Shown one piece after another: positions 54,644 through 63,239 of a stretch of 64,000 nucleotides of DNA. The stretch lies in contig NZ_FNAI01000002.1 in the NCBI RefSeq assembly GCF_900101875.1, positions 124,001 through 188,000 on the forward strand, read 5' to 3'. Below the pieces are notes generated by a model. The model was not told the origin of the DNA, did no database searches, and saw nothing but the letters and a program-made list of their open reading frames with translations. The translations under genes and the position numbers were made by a program. Position 1 is the stretch's first letter. The number at the start of each line of letters is the position of its first letter. The stretch comes from Mucilaginibacter pineti. GTDB lineage: Bacteria > Bacteroidota > Bacteroidia > Sphingobacteriales > Sphingobacteriaceae.

Positions 54644-56920
54644 TTAACATACTTCCAGTTTTTGGCCGTATTTGTTGTACTCGTATTCCAACTCAAAGGC
54701 TTTAAGTACCGTTAAGTGCGATATTAGGTATGCCAGCGTGCTTTCGGCGCCCTGATTACGGTTTATGCCGCTTGGCAGCAAGCCATCGCAGCAGCCCTTG
54801 GTTTCGTGATCATACAACGGCGCACGCAGTGTGTTTTCGCCCAGGAACCATTTATAGCTCAGGAACATTTTTTCAATATATTGCGGCACACGGAAAATCT
54901 GGTAAGCCTGGAAATGCATCAGTACCATCGCCATAGTTTCAATAGCCTGCTGATCAAACGTTGGGAAGGTACCACCACGGTAATACCAGCCATCATTACC
55001 AACCGGACTTAAATAACCGTTCGCCAGTGTTAGCTTATCTAAAAACGCCATGCTGGCTAAGGCAATCCTTTTGGCATCCTCGTTACCGGTGATCTCGCAC
55101 GAGTGGAGCAACGCTAACGGAAGTATGGCATTATCATAGGTCATTTTTTCTTCAAACCATTGCCAGTCGTCAGATTGGTTTTTTTCGAAAGCATCAATCA
55201 GCGGCTTGGTTAAATCGTTCAATAGTTTGATCATGCCTTCATCTGTCGGGATAGCCTGCAGATACAAACTGATACCAATAATGGTATTGCCTATCCCCCT
55301 TAAATGGGTGAGAGCTGTAAAATGCGGTACCGATTTATGGAAAATCTCCAGCGCAAACTCCCGGTAAGAGTTGCTGGCAGCACAACCAATTAAATGCCCT
55401 AACGACCAAATGGTACGGCCAAATGAATCTTCAGAACCAACCTCATCAAGATACCTTCTGTCGAAACTCAAGAAATTGCGGAAATTACCATCATCGGTTT
55501 GCATATAATGGATATAGCTCAGGTAGATGGGCAGCAATTCAAATGCTTCCTTGCTACCGCTGCGCTGATAGGCCATAAGCGCCATGATAAGCGCGCGGGC
55601 GTTATCGTCCAAACAATACCCCTCCTTTAAATTAGGGATGCCGTACTTGGCATGCTGAACAATCCCGGTATCATCGGTTAGGCGCAGTACGTGGGTAAGG
55701 CTAAACTTGGGTAGTATTTCGGGGTCAACAATGCTGTTCTTTAATATCTTGTCGCTAAAGTCAAACGTAGCTATCGACTCTTGTGCAACCTTAATAAATT
55801 CGGCACCGGTAACAGGCCAGCGCAGGTGCAGGCCATATTCATAGGCGTTTTCTTTTAGTTCGTTTAAAACACGGTCCTGGTCAAGCAGTTCAATTGTAAT
55901 ATCGGCCAGCGCCTCGTTATTTTTAAAATCAAAAAGACGCCCACGTTTATCGGCCAAAAGCTCGGTAGCATGCCAGTAAGGGGTTGATACCACAGCGGCA
56001 CCGGCGCCTACGGCGTATGATAATGTACCGCTGGTTATCTGCGCTTCGTTCAGGTAAGGTGTTACGTAAATTTCGCAGGCGGTAAGGTAATTTACCAGCT
56101 CTTCTTCGGTTACAAATTTATTGATGAAAGCCAGGTTTTTTGATACACCCAGCTGGTTTGCCAGCGTTTTTAAATGATCGCGGTATTCCTCGCCCGAGTT
56201 TTTTATTACCCCCGGATGCGTGTTACCCAATATCACATACATAACATCGGGGTGTTTTTCAACTATTTTGGGTAGCGCTCTAACTACGGTTTCCAGCCCC
56301 TTGTTGCGGCTTATTAAACCAAATGTTAATAATACACGGTGGTTTTTAAATGCCGATAGGTTTTTTACCGGGTTTTCCTCAGGTGCTTCCACATCCGGCA
56401 CGCCATGCTCAATGATCTGGATCTTCTCGGCCGGAATTTCATAAATGGTAGTTAAAAACTCCACGGCCCGCTTACTCATCACAATTATTTTTGACGATTG
56501 CTCGGCAATTTCACGGATGATGATGCGCTGTACGTAGCTGGGATCTTTTAATATGGTATGCAGTATAGATATCAGCGGTTTCTCCAAACGGTTTATCAGC
56601 GGCAGGATATAAATACCGCTTTCGCCGCCATAAATGCCAAACTCATGCTCCATGATACATACATCGGCGCTGCTGGTGTTTATGTAGTTGGCCGCACGGA
56701 TGTAATCCTTTTGATGATTTTGGCGGATAACATATTTAACCTCCTCGGGGTATTCATATTCCTGTATACTTTCCGAATCGTTTAACGCAACCACAAAGCC
56801 GCCTTGTCCTAACGAACGACGTTCGGGGAAATTGGCGTTAATGGCACGCATCAAATTTTGATTAAATGTAGCTAAGCCGCATTCGCGAGGTGGATAAGTT
56901 GATATATATGCTATTTTCAT
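54644..56920 (-). CDS. GT4 glycosyltransferase fused to helical C-terminal domain
   Basis: 758-aa two-part protein. Residues 1 to ~375 form a GT4 glycosyltransferase (IAYISTYPPRECGLATFNQN, EHEFGIYGGESGIYI, LLTFGLISRNKGLETVVRAL, YLNEAQITSGTLSYAVGAGA). Residues ~390-758 form a helix-rich domain with LKEGYCLDDNARALIMALMA, VGSEDSFGRTIWSLGHLIG, YDNAILPLALLHSC and NRNQGAESTLAYL. This resembles (alpha/alpha)6-barrel glycoside hydrolases or phosphorylases, but catalytic residues cannot be assigned by eye. A synthetic plus a trimming or binding function in one chain is unusual. No signal peptide, so probably cytoplasmic. The 633-nt space upstream holds only a palindromic element. Confidence 0.85.
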   Translation of the reverse strand: MKIAYISTYPPRECGLATFNQNLMRAINANFPERRSLGQGGFVVALNDSESIQEYEYPEEVKYVIRQNHQKDYIRAANYINTSSADVCIMEHEFGIYGGESGIYILPLINRLEKPLISILHTILKDPSYVQRIIIREIAEQSSKIIVMSKRAVEFLTTIYEIPAEKIQIIEHGVPDVEAPEENPVKNLSAFKNHRVLLTFGLISRNKGLETVVRALPKIVEKHPDVMYVILGNTHPGVIKNSGEEYRDHLKTLANQLGVSKNLAFINKFVTEEELVNYLTACEIYVTPYLNEAQITSGTLSYAVGAGAAVVSTPYWHATELLADKRGRLFDFKNNEALADITIELLDQDRVLNELKENAYEYGLHLRWPVTGAEFIKVAQESIATFDFSDKILKNSIVDPEILPKFSLTHVLRLTDDTGIVQHAKYGIPNLKEGYCLDDNARALIMALMAYQRSGSKEAFELLPIYLSYIHYMQTDDGNFRNFLSFDRRYLDEVGSEDSFGRTIWSLGHLIGCAASNSYREFALEIFHKSVPHFTALTHLRGIGNTIIGISLYLQAIPTDEGMIKLLNDLTKPLIDAFEKNQSDDWQWFEEKMTYDNAILPLALLHSCEITGNEDAKRIALASMAFLDKLTLANGYLSPVGNDGWYYRGGTFPTFDQQAIETMAMVLMHFQAYQIFRVPQYIEKMFLSYKWFLGENTLRAPLYDHETKGCCDGLLPSGINRNQGAESTLAYLISHLTVLKAFELEYEYNKYGQKLEVC

Positions 56921-57343
56921 ATGTAGATAGAATTTTTAAAACCTGTAGTTGTAAAAATTAAACAACAGCTTTTTGCTTATTGTTTAACAGGTGACTATAA
57001 AAAAGTGCATTTGTGTGCTTATTTCTCCTATTCCAGTTATTTTAAGCGCATTTTTTGATAGTTATCTAATAAATGCACAAACCATACCAGTTTAACTCAA
57101 ACTAAAATTTATGAGGTATTATTTAATATGGTAACTTAAATGTTACTCAGAAAAGCACAGGAATAATTAATACTTGATGATTTTTAAAGGGTTTTGCTTT
57201 AAGGATCAGCGGCGGAAGATTTGCTACGATATTTGGGATAATCGCATCATTTCAAATATAATCAAAAAAGGCGGGAATGCTTGTATTGATGCTATGGCGG
57301 AGTTATAGCCCCTTATCAAATATAGAGAATAAACGGATTTACT
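56921..57343. other. Intergenic region without recognisable gene
   Basis: About 420 nt of AT-rich sequence upstream of the GT4 fusion gene. It should contain that gene's promoter, but no clear TAnnTTTG/TTTG pair was found. AACAACAGC...TTGTTT near 56960-56985 may form a weak hairpin. No coding frame of interest is seen. Confidence 0.5.
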
Positions 57344-57480
57344 AACTCCATAGGAGTTTCGTGTTTATAGATATTGTATGTAATGATTAGCTCCATAGGA
57401 GCTTCCTGTTAAATAAGGAGGCACCTACGGAGCCATCGAAAGCTACGTTTTAGCTATAAACACGTTGCCCCGATGGGGCT
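57344..57480. repeat. Compound palindromic element (CTCCATAGGAG type)
   Basis: Small palindromes AACTCCATAGGAGTT (57344-57359), GCTCCATAGGAGC (57390-57403) and GCCCCGATGGGGC (57467-57479) are joined by a longer inverted pair, CGTGTTTATAG at 57360-57370 with CTATAAACACG at 57454-57464. The result is a cruciform-like unit between the GT4 fusion and aminotransferase genes. Confidence 0.8.
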
Positions 57481-57553
57481 TAAAATATAGACGATTGTTT
57501 TACATGCGCTATCTGCCGCATTATCGGGGATGTTTTGACCTTAGCCTGATATA

Positions 57554-58744
57554 TCAGCTTGTATAAAAATTAATAGCCTCAATGATAACCGCGCAGGCTT
57601 TTTCTATTTCGTGGGGTTTTATGATGAGGGGAGGGGCAAGGCGCATGGAGTTGCTGCAGTGCAGAAACCAGTCGGTTATTACGCCGTTTTCAATACAGCG
57701 GTCAATTATTTTTTTATTCAGGTCGAAGCTGTCCAGTTCAACGGCAAGCATAAGGCCTTTGCCGCGCACTTCTTTGATGGCAGGGTGAACCAACAGTTTA
57801 CGGAAAAGGGCTTCTTTTTCGGCTACGCCGGATGGCAGATCCTCGTTCAGCAATACTTCCAGCGCCGCCAATCCCGCTGCACAACAAACCGGGTGACCAC
57901 CGAAAGTGGTGATATGACCCAGGATGGGGTTATCTTTCAGCGAATCCATAATTGAGGTCGATGAAATAAAAGCACCAATAGGCATACCCCCGCCAAGTGC
58001 TTTGGCAAGCAACAATATATCGGGCACTATTCCAAAATGTTCAAACGCGAACAGCTTGCCGGTACGGCCAAAGGCGGCCTGTATCTCATCCAAAATAAGC
58101 AATGTGCCTGTTTCATTACAGCGGGCGCGCAAGGCCTGCAGATAGGCTGCATCGGGTACACGGATACCGGCTTCACCCTGGATGGTTTCTATGATAATGG
58201 CGGCGGTTTGTTCGGTGATCAGTTCGAGATCATCAACATTATTAAACCGGATAAAACCTACACCCGGCAATAGCGGACGGTAAGCCTGCTTAAATTCCTC
58301 ATTCCCCATTACGCTTAACGCACCATGCGTACTGCCGTGGTACGAGTTTTGGCAAGCCAAGATCTGCTGCCTGCCGGTAAAGCGTTTGGCCAGTTTTAAG
58401 GCCCCTTCAACAGCCTCGGCACCCGAGTTGGTAAAATATACCGATTGCAGATTATCGGGCAGTATGGATATCAGCTTTTCGGCAAAGCGTACCTGCGGGG
58501 TTTGCACAAACTCGCCGTATACCATCAGGTGCATGTATTTATCAACCTGTTGCTTTACGGCTTCAATAACGTGCGGGTTGCCATGCCCCAAACTGCTCAC
58601 CCCAATACCCGAGATCAGGTCTATAAAAGCTTTACCGCCGGCATCGTACATATAAATACCCTCGGCACGTTCAAATTCCAGCAATAAAGGAAAATTGGTG
58701 GTTTGCGCGTTATTAGCCAAAAAGAGTTGTCGTAGGGTAGGCAT
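57554..58744 (-). CDS. Class III pyridoxal-phosphate aminotransferase
   Basis: 396-aa aminotransferase of the acetylornithine/ornithine/4-aminobutyrate group. It shows FIDLISGIGVSSLGHGNP, VYFTNSGAEAVEGALKLAKR, YHGSTHGALSVMG, and LLILDEIQAAFGRTGKLFAF, where the Asp holds the PLP ring nitrogen. The catalytic Lys lies in LLLAKALGGGMPIGAFI. The C-terminus ends in RLAPPLIIKPHEIEKA. It appears as a lone gene, not among arginine genes, so the amino donor is uncertain; generic databases often call this 'aspartate aminotransferase family'. Confidence 0.93.
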   Translation of the reverse strand: MPTLRQLFLANNAQTTNFPLLLEFERAEGIYMYDAGGKAFIDLISGIGVSSLGHGNPHVIEAVKQQVDKYMHLMVYGEFVQTPQVRFAEKLISILPDNLQSVYFTNSGAEAVEGALKLAKRFTGRQQILACQNSYHGSTHGALSVMGNEEFKQAYRPLLPGVGFIRFNNVDDLELITEQTAAIIIETIQGEAGIRVPDAAYLQALRARCNETGTLLILDEIQAAFGRTGKLFAFEHFGIVPDILLLAKALGGGMPIGAFISSTSIMDSLKDNPILGHITTFGGHPVCCAAGLAALEVLLNEDLPSGVAEKEALFRKLLVHPAIKEVRGKGLMLAVELDSFDLNKKIIDRCIENGVITDWFLHCSNSMRLAPPLIIKPHEIEKACAVIIEAINFYTS

Positions 58745-58750
58745 GGATGG

Positions 58751-59070
58751 TAATTAGTGAGTGGGTGAATTAGTGAATTAGTGAGGGAATTGTGGATTAG
58801 TGAATTTGAGAGTTAGTGAATTAGCGAATAATAAATGAAACACGTCATTGCGAGGTACGAAGCAATCTTTACAGACGCAAAGCAGTTATGCAAATCCGCT
58901 ATGTAATACTTAAAGATTGCTTCGTACCTCGCAATGACGGTGTTGTTTAAACAGGCTCAGCATGACAGCCTTTTTTATGCTTTGCAAAAATCGGCATTCT
59001 AATTAATAATTCACGAATTAAATCAACGATTCCAAAATTCAATAAATCACTAATTCAATAATTCAAAACT
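58751..59070. repeat. Inverted word-repeat element interrupted by a REP-like element
   Basis: The left arm (58751-58834) is built from GTGAATTAGTGAATTAG words. The right arm (58996-59070) is built from complementary AATTCA / TCACTAATTC words. Between them sits the 97-nt REP-like hairpin at 58843-58939. The arms pair only loosely. It separates the Spy-like gene stop from the aminotransferase start. Confidence 0.8.
58843..58939. repeat. REP-like perfect hairpin (CGTCATTGCGAGG type)
   Basis: A perfect 27-nt inverted repeat (58843-58869 with 58913-58939) and a 43-nt loop. Arm sequence begins CGTCATTGCGAGGTACGAAG, the same family as the elements at 21335 and 46021, but here fully symmetrical. Confidence 0.93.
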
Positions 59071-59073
59071 AAC

Positions 59074-59562
59074 TTAGTTCCCTGCTCTTTCGCTGCTTTC
59101 GCTGAGGCGTTTGATGAGTTCATCGTTAAATTCGCGTTCGCTTTTGTAAAGCTCGCTTACTTTTTCGGGAGGGAGTATTTTGAGGAAAGCATCCTTATAC
59201 CTTTTGCGGATGGCTACCAGCTGGCTTTCGTAATAAATCTCTTTATCAATTTGCTCGGTACCATTGGCAGCCGTGCTTGAGTTATTAAGGCGTTTCAGGA
59301 TGCGTACTGCGGTTAGTTCCTGCTGATACTGGTTATAAATGGGCCAAAACTTGGTCGATTCGTTATCGGTAAGACTAAGCTGTCTATTGATGAAATTTTG
59401 GCGGGCAGCTTCCAGCTTTTTACCCATAGCGCCTTTTTTTCCCTTGTTTTCAGGGGATACTCTTTGGCTGGGCTGAAGGTTATTTCGTACCTGCGCAAAA
59501 GATTCATAGCCGGCGGCTACAGTAAAAAACAAAACAAAAACAAACCTTATCAAATTACTCAT
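59074..59562 (-). CDS. Periplasmic protein of ECF sigma operon (Spy/CpxP-like helical)
   Basis: 162-aa exported protein. A signal peptide (LIRFVFVLFFTVAAGYESFA) is followed by a mature part that is almost all helical and charged: LEAARQNFINRQLSLTDNES, FWPIYNQYQQELTAVRIL, then a C-terminal YKSEREFNDELIKRLSESSE. The plan, with 'L(T/S)...E..KFWPIYNQY', matches small Bacteroidota proteins annotated as sensors of ECF sigma factors and resembles Spy/CpxP chaperone helices. It lies 12 nt after the six-repeat membrane protein gene, so it belongs to the sigma operon. A role in detecting envelope stress is plausible by position. Confidence 0.75.
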   Translation of the reverse strand: MSNLIRFVFVLFFTVAAGYESFAQVRNNLQPSQRVSPENKGKKGAMGKKLEAARQNFINRQLSLTDNESTKFWPIYNQYQQELTAVRILKRLNNSSTAANGTEQIDKEIYYESQLVAIRKRYKDAFLKILPPEKVSELYKSEREFNDELIKRLSESSERAGN

Positions 59563-59574
59563 TAAACTTTATAA

Positions 59575-60516
59575 TCAATTAGCATCAATATAATCCGACA
59601 GATCTTCATCTGTATTGGAACTATTACTTTTCTGGTTGGCATCCATCAGCGTACGGGTATCGCTTGCATCGCTATGCAATTCCAGGTAACTCCTGATCTC
59701 GTCAACAGGTACGGCCGAAACCTGCTCATGTAAAAACGAGTGGTTATGGTCATGTGCCGGTACCGAGCTTCTTAACACAACGGTTATACCCAGTATAAGG
59801 GCAAAGCAGGCAGCTGTAGCATACCTTATGGTGTGTGAAGCCCAAAGCTTGCGTACTGTAGCGCGCTTTTTAACCGCATCCTGAAAGTTAATAACGTTAT
59901 CGGTTTCTTGAACCTCATTAACGGTTTTGGCAAGGATGCTGGCGTTAAGCTTTTCAAAATAATTTTCAGGAACGGTAAAGCTTTCGGCTTCAATGCCTAT
60001 ATGCTCCTCCACATTAATCCTGCTTTGGATGTTGCTGCTCAGCTCCTCAAAATAATTTTCGGGCACGGTAAAATCCTGCGCCTGGTGGTTAACGTATTCC
60101 TCAATATTTATCCGGCTCTGGATATTATTGCTTAATTCATCAAAATAATCTGGCGGTACAGCAAAGCCGCTATCTTGTTTATTTAAAACATCTTCAACAG
60201 CTATCCGGGCCTGGATGTTGCTGCCTAATTCTTCAAAATAGTTTTCAGGAACGGTAAAGCCTGTGTTTTGGTTATTGGCAATCTGCTCAATAGTTATGCG
60301 GCTTTGTATGTTGCTGCTTAGTTGTTCAAAGTAATTTTCAGGAACAGTAAAGCCTGTGGATGAGCTTTTTAACTCTTCCAGCCTTACGCGTGATGCTATG
60401 TGCTGCGCTAATTCATCGAAATAGCGGGCAGGCACTGTAAACGGATCAATTGCATTGATCTGCTTTAGTGCCGTATAATCATCCAGCCATTCCCTATTGT
60501 CCATATCGCTTTTCAT
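59575..60516 (-). CDS. Membrane protein with six tandem 31-residue repeats, putative anti-sigma factor
   Basis: 313-aa protein. Six near-identical units start at residues 26, 56, 87, 118, 149 and 180 with a period of 30-31. The consensus is F-T-V-P-E-N-Y-F-E-E-L-S-S-N-I-Q-S-R-I followed by a variable acidic linker. After a basic segment comes one membrane helix (residues ~231-248) and a short periplasmic tail with an HDHNH motif. Single 'FxVPxxYFxxL' units are known at the N-terminus of Bacteroidota sigma-operon proteins; six in a row are unusual. Position directly after the ECF sigma gene (61 nt) suggests it binds the sigma factor, possibly several copies at once; this is inference. Confidence 0.8.
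   Translation of the reverse strand: MKSDMDNREWLDDYTALKQINAIDPFTVPARYFDELAQHIASRVRLEELKSSSTGFTVPENYFEQLSSNIQSRITIEQIANNQNTGFTVPENYFEELGSNIQARIAVEDVLNKQDSGFAVPPDYFDELSNNIQSRINIEEYVNHQAQDFTVPENYFEELSSNIQSRINVEEHIGIEAESFTVPENYFEKLNASILAKTVNEVQETDNVINFQDAVKKRATVRKLWASHTIRYATAACFALILGITVVLRSSVPAHDHNHSFLHEQVSAVPVDEIRSYLELHSDASDTRTLMDANQKSNSSNTDEDLSDYIDAN
59925..60441 (-). repeat. 93-nt coding tandem repeat
   Basis: The DNA underlying the six protein units (TTTTCAGGAAC-type phrases recur at each unit on the plus strand) repeats with a 93-nt period and stays in frame. Homologous recombination could vary the copy number. Confidence 0.85.
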
Positions 60517-60577
60517 ACATAACTATAGATGAACGAAGTGCTAAAAGGTTTAACGTGATTCTGAATTAATTTTGAAT

Positions 60578-61132
60578 TTAATCTTTTGAAAGCAAATAAG
60601 CCTCAATTTTTTTTACTGCCAGGTGAAAAGATGCCTTTAAAGCACCCACACTTGTACCCAAAACCTGCGATATTTCCTCGTATTTCATGTCCTCGTAATA
60701 CTTCATGTTAAATACAAGTTTTTGCTTTTCGGGCAGGGTTAACAGGGCCTCCTGTAATTTACGCTGTGCCGCATCGCCATTGAAATAGGTCGAGTCGGCC
60801 AGCGTATCTGCCAGTTCGTAGGCCACATCATCTAAAGATACATTGTTCTTTTGTTTTTTCTTATTCAAAAAAGTAATGCACTCGTTTGATGCTATGCGAT
60901 ACATCCAGGTATATAATTGCGCGTCGTTCCTGAAACCAAGCAGGTTTTTCCAAACCTTTATAAAAACATCCTGCACAAGATCGTCCGCATCGTCATGATC
61001 GATAACCATGCGGCGAACGTGCCAGTAAATTTTTTGCTGATATTTTTTTAGCAGCAGGTTAAACGCCTCGTTACGCGTTTTCTCGTCCTGGAACTTGCTT
61101 AATATCTCTGAATCTTCAACCTGCACCGACAT
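60578..61132 (-). CDS. ECF RNA polymerase sigma factor
   Basis: 184-aa sigma-70 family ECF factor. Region 2 contains DADDLVQDVFIKVWKNL, region 2.3/2.4 WMYRIASNECITFLNKKKQK. Region 4 contains ALLTLPEKQKLVFNMKYYEDMKYEEISQVLG and SVGALKASFHLAVKKI, the helix-turn-helix that reads the -35 element. Length is typical. The next two genes encode a membrane protein with six repeats and a small exported helical protein, forming a regulatory operon that probably senses the cell envelope. Confidence 0.95.
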   Translation of the reverse strand: MSVQVEDSEILSKFQDEKTRNEAFNLLLKKYQQKIYWHVRRMVIDHDDADDLVQDVFIKVWKNLLGFRNDAQLYTWMYRIASNECITFLNKKKQKNNVSLDDVAYELADTLADSTYFNGDAAQRKLQEALLTLPEKQKLVFNMKYYEDMKYEEISQVLGTSVGALKASFHLAVKKIEAYLLSKD

Positions 61133-61159
61133 TTTTTATTTTTTATAGTTAAATGCTAA

Positions 61160-62125
61160 TTAAGCATTTTTGTTTTTTCTTTCTATCACCTTTTTGGCTG
61201 CCAGCACAATATGCTCGGCATCAAGGCCATACTTGGTCATCAGCTGCTCGGGTGTTCCGCTTTCGCCAAAGCTATCATTTACAGCAATGTACTCCTGCGG
61301 GGCCGGGGTATGGGTAGCCAATACCTGCGCAATGCTATCGCCCAAACCACCAAGGCGGTTATGCTCTTCGGCAGTAACTACGCAACCTGTTTTTGCAACC
61401 GACTTTAATACAGCCTCGGCATCCAAAGGTTTTATGGTGTGTATGTTGATGATCTCGGCATCAATACCTTGTTCGGCCAAAATTTCACCAGCTAAAATAG
61501 CCTGCCAAACCAGGTGACCGGTAGCAAATATACTTACATCTGCGCCTTCATTCACCATCCATGCCTTACCGATCTCAAACTTTTGATCTGCATCTGTAAA
61601 AATAGGCACAACCGGACGGCCAAAACGCAGGTAAACAGGACCTTCGTATTCGGCAATAGCTATAGTTGCGGCTTTAGTTTGGTTATAATCGCAGGTATTA
61701 ATAACGGTCATCCCCGGTAACATTTTCATTAAGCCTATGTCTTCCAAAATTTGGTGGGTAGCGCCGTCTTCGCCCAAAGTTAAACCGGCGTGCGATGCGC
61801 AAACCTTTACGTTTTTGTTTGAATAAGCTATAGACTGGCGGATCTGGTCATAAACGCGGCCGGTAGAGAAATTGGCAAATGTACCTGTAAAAGGAATTTT
61901 ACCGCCAATGGTCATGCCTGCTGCTATACACATCATGTTAGCTTCGGCAATACCAACCTGTACAAAGCGTTCAGGAAATTCTTTTATAAAATCATTCATT
62001 TTTAACGAACCGATAAGATCTGCACAAAGTGCAACCACCTGGTCGTTTTTTCTGCCGGCTTCCAGCAGCCCGGCGCCAAAGCCCGAGCGTGTATCTTTTT
62101 TATCTGTGTAAGTATATTTCTTCAT
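61160..62125 (-). CDS. Transketolase, C-terminal (pyrimidine-binding) subunit
   Basis: Half of a two-gene transketolase (321 aa), working with the upstream 281-aa half to transfer two-carbon ketol units in the pentose-phosphate pathway. It has VALCADLIGSLKMNDFIKEF, the GIAEANMMCIAAGM segment holding the catalytic Glu of the pyrimidine domain, the THQILEDIGLMKMLP stretch, and a C-terminal TAEEHNRLGGLGDSIAQVLA. The start at 62125 (MKKYTYTDKKDTRSGFG) is chosen. The frame is open to 62302, but those 59 codons are Thr/Gln/Pro-rich and come from a word-repeat element. Confidence 0.94.
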   Translation of the reverse strand: MKKYTYTDKKDTRSGFGAGLLEAGRKNDQVVALCADLIGSLKMNDFIKEFPERFVQVGIAEANMMCIAAGMTIGGKIPFTGTFANFSTGRVYDQIRQSIAYSNKNVKVCASHAGLTLGEDGATHQILEDIGLMKMLPGMTVINTCDYNQTKAATIAIAEYEGPVYLRFGRPVVPIFTDADQKFEIGKAWMVNEGADVSIFATGHLVWQAILAGEILAEQGIDAEIINIHTIKPLDAEAVLKSVAKTGCVVTAEEHNRLGGLGDSIAQVLATHTPAPQEYIAVNDSFGESGTPEQLMTKYGLDAEHIVLAAKKVIERKNKNA

Positions 62126-62325
62126 TTCTGTTTTCTGTGGTCTGAGGCCTGTTGCCTGAGGTGTGTGATTTTGGTTTGTGGTTTCTGGGGCTGGGTTCTG
62201 AGGTGTGGCTTGTGTGGTCTTCTGAGATCTGGTTTGTGTGTTCTGAGGTGTGATGTAAAGCTGTTTTCCAACCTTCGACTCACCTCCGTCTTCCGACCTC
62301 ACACAACAGACCTCACACCACAGGC
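62126..62325. repeat. Inverted word-repeat element between the transketolase halves
   Basis: Words of TCTGAGGTGTG / GGTTTGTG / CTGAGGCCTG fill 62126-62260. A shorter right arm at 62290-62325 carries complementary CCTCACACAACAGACCTC words. 62135-62154 pairs with 62304-62323 with three mismatches in 20. It occupies all of the space between the two halves. Confidence 0.82.
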
Positions 62326-63171
62326 CTAATAATCGCCCAGTGTTTCTTCTAATTGAGCCAAAGCCAGTTTCAGTTGCTCATCGTTAGGGGCAACACCATG
62401 CCATTTGTGGCTGCCTGCCATAAAATCAACGCCGTACCCCATTTCGGTATGCATTAATATCATGATAGGTTTGCCCTGGCCAGTGCGGCTTTTGGCAAGC
62501 TCCAGGGTTTTCACCACATCGGCCATATCATTACCTTTCATCTCCAAAACATCCCAGCCAAAGGCTACCCATTTGGCATGTAAATCGCCTAATGACAGTA
62601 CCAGGTTTGTTGGTCCGTCAATTTGCTGGCCGTTTACATCAATTGTTGATATCAGGTTATCTACCTTGTTGTGGGGTGCAAACATAGCTGCTTCCCAAAT
62701 TTGTCCTTCCTGTAATTCGCCATCGCCATGCAGGGTAAATACCAGTGATTTATCACCATTAAGTTTTTTAGCCAGTGCTGCGCCAATAGCAACAGATAAA
62801 CCCTGACCTAACGAACCCGACGCAATGCGGATACCCGGTAAATGCTCATGCGTAGTAGGGTGACCCTGTAAGCGCGAGTTTAACTTACGGAAAGTTGCCA
62901 GTTCTGCCTTATCATAATAGCCTGCATGTGCCAAAGTGCTGTAAAATACCGGCGAAATGTGGCCGTTTGATAAAAAGAAAAGGTCTTCGCCAATACCATC
63001 CATGTTAAACTTTGGATCGTGGTTCATGGCCGAAAAATAAAGGGCGGTAAAATACTCGGTGCAGCCCAATGAGCCACCCGGATGGCCCGACTGACAGCCG
63101 TGTACCATTCTAACAATATCGCGTCTGATCTGCGATGCGGTTTTTTCTAATTCTTGTATGTCTGCTTTCAT
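62326..63171 (-). CDS. Transketolase, N-terminal (pyrophosphate-binding) subunit
   Basis: First half (281 aa) of the split transketolase. It binds thiamine diphosphate through GDGELQEGQIWEAAMFAPHN with the following metal-binding NLISTIDVNGQQIDG segment. It has SGHPGGSLGC near residue 30, FFLSNGHISPVFYSTLA, and RIASGSLGQGLSVAIGAALA. The C-terminus ends in HGVAPNDEQLKLALAQLEE. Split transketolases of this kind are usual in archaea and many Bacteroidota. It is upstream of the second half and read in the same direction. Confidence 0.95.
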   Translation of the reverse strand: MKADIQELEKTASQIRRDIVRMVHGCQSGHPGGSLGCTEYFTALYFSAMNHDPKFNMDGIGEDLFFLSNGHISPVFYSTLAHAGYYDKAELATFRKLNSRLQGHPTTHEHLPGIRIASGSLGQGLSVAIGAALAKKLNGDKSLVFTLHGDGELQEGQIWEAAMFAPHNKVDNLISTIDVNGQQIDGPTNLVLSLGDLHAKWVAFGWDVLEMKGNDMADVVKTLELAKSRTGQGKPIMILMHTEMGYGVDFMAGSHKWHGVAPNDEQLKLALAQLEETLGDY

Positions 63172-63239
63172 TAAAAGTGATTAGGGAAAGGCGAAAGTAA
63201 TAAAATTTATAATAATGATTGTTCTTTTAACACTTATTA

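Noticed and set aside
59925..60441. 93-nt periodic DNA as a CRISPR or satellite
   Set aside because: The period is in frame and encodes a conserved protein unit, so it is a coding tandem repeat.
62126..62302. 59-residue N-terminal domain of the transketolase C-half
   Set aside because: It is Thr/Gln/Pro low-complexity sequence translated from a word-repeat element; orthologues of this family begin near MKKYTYTDKK.
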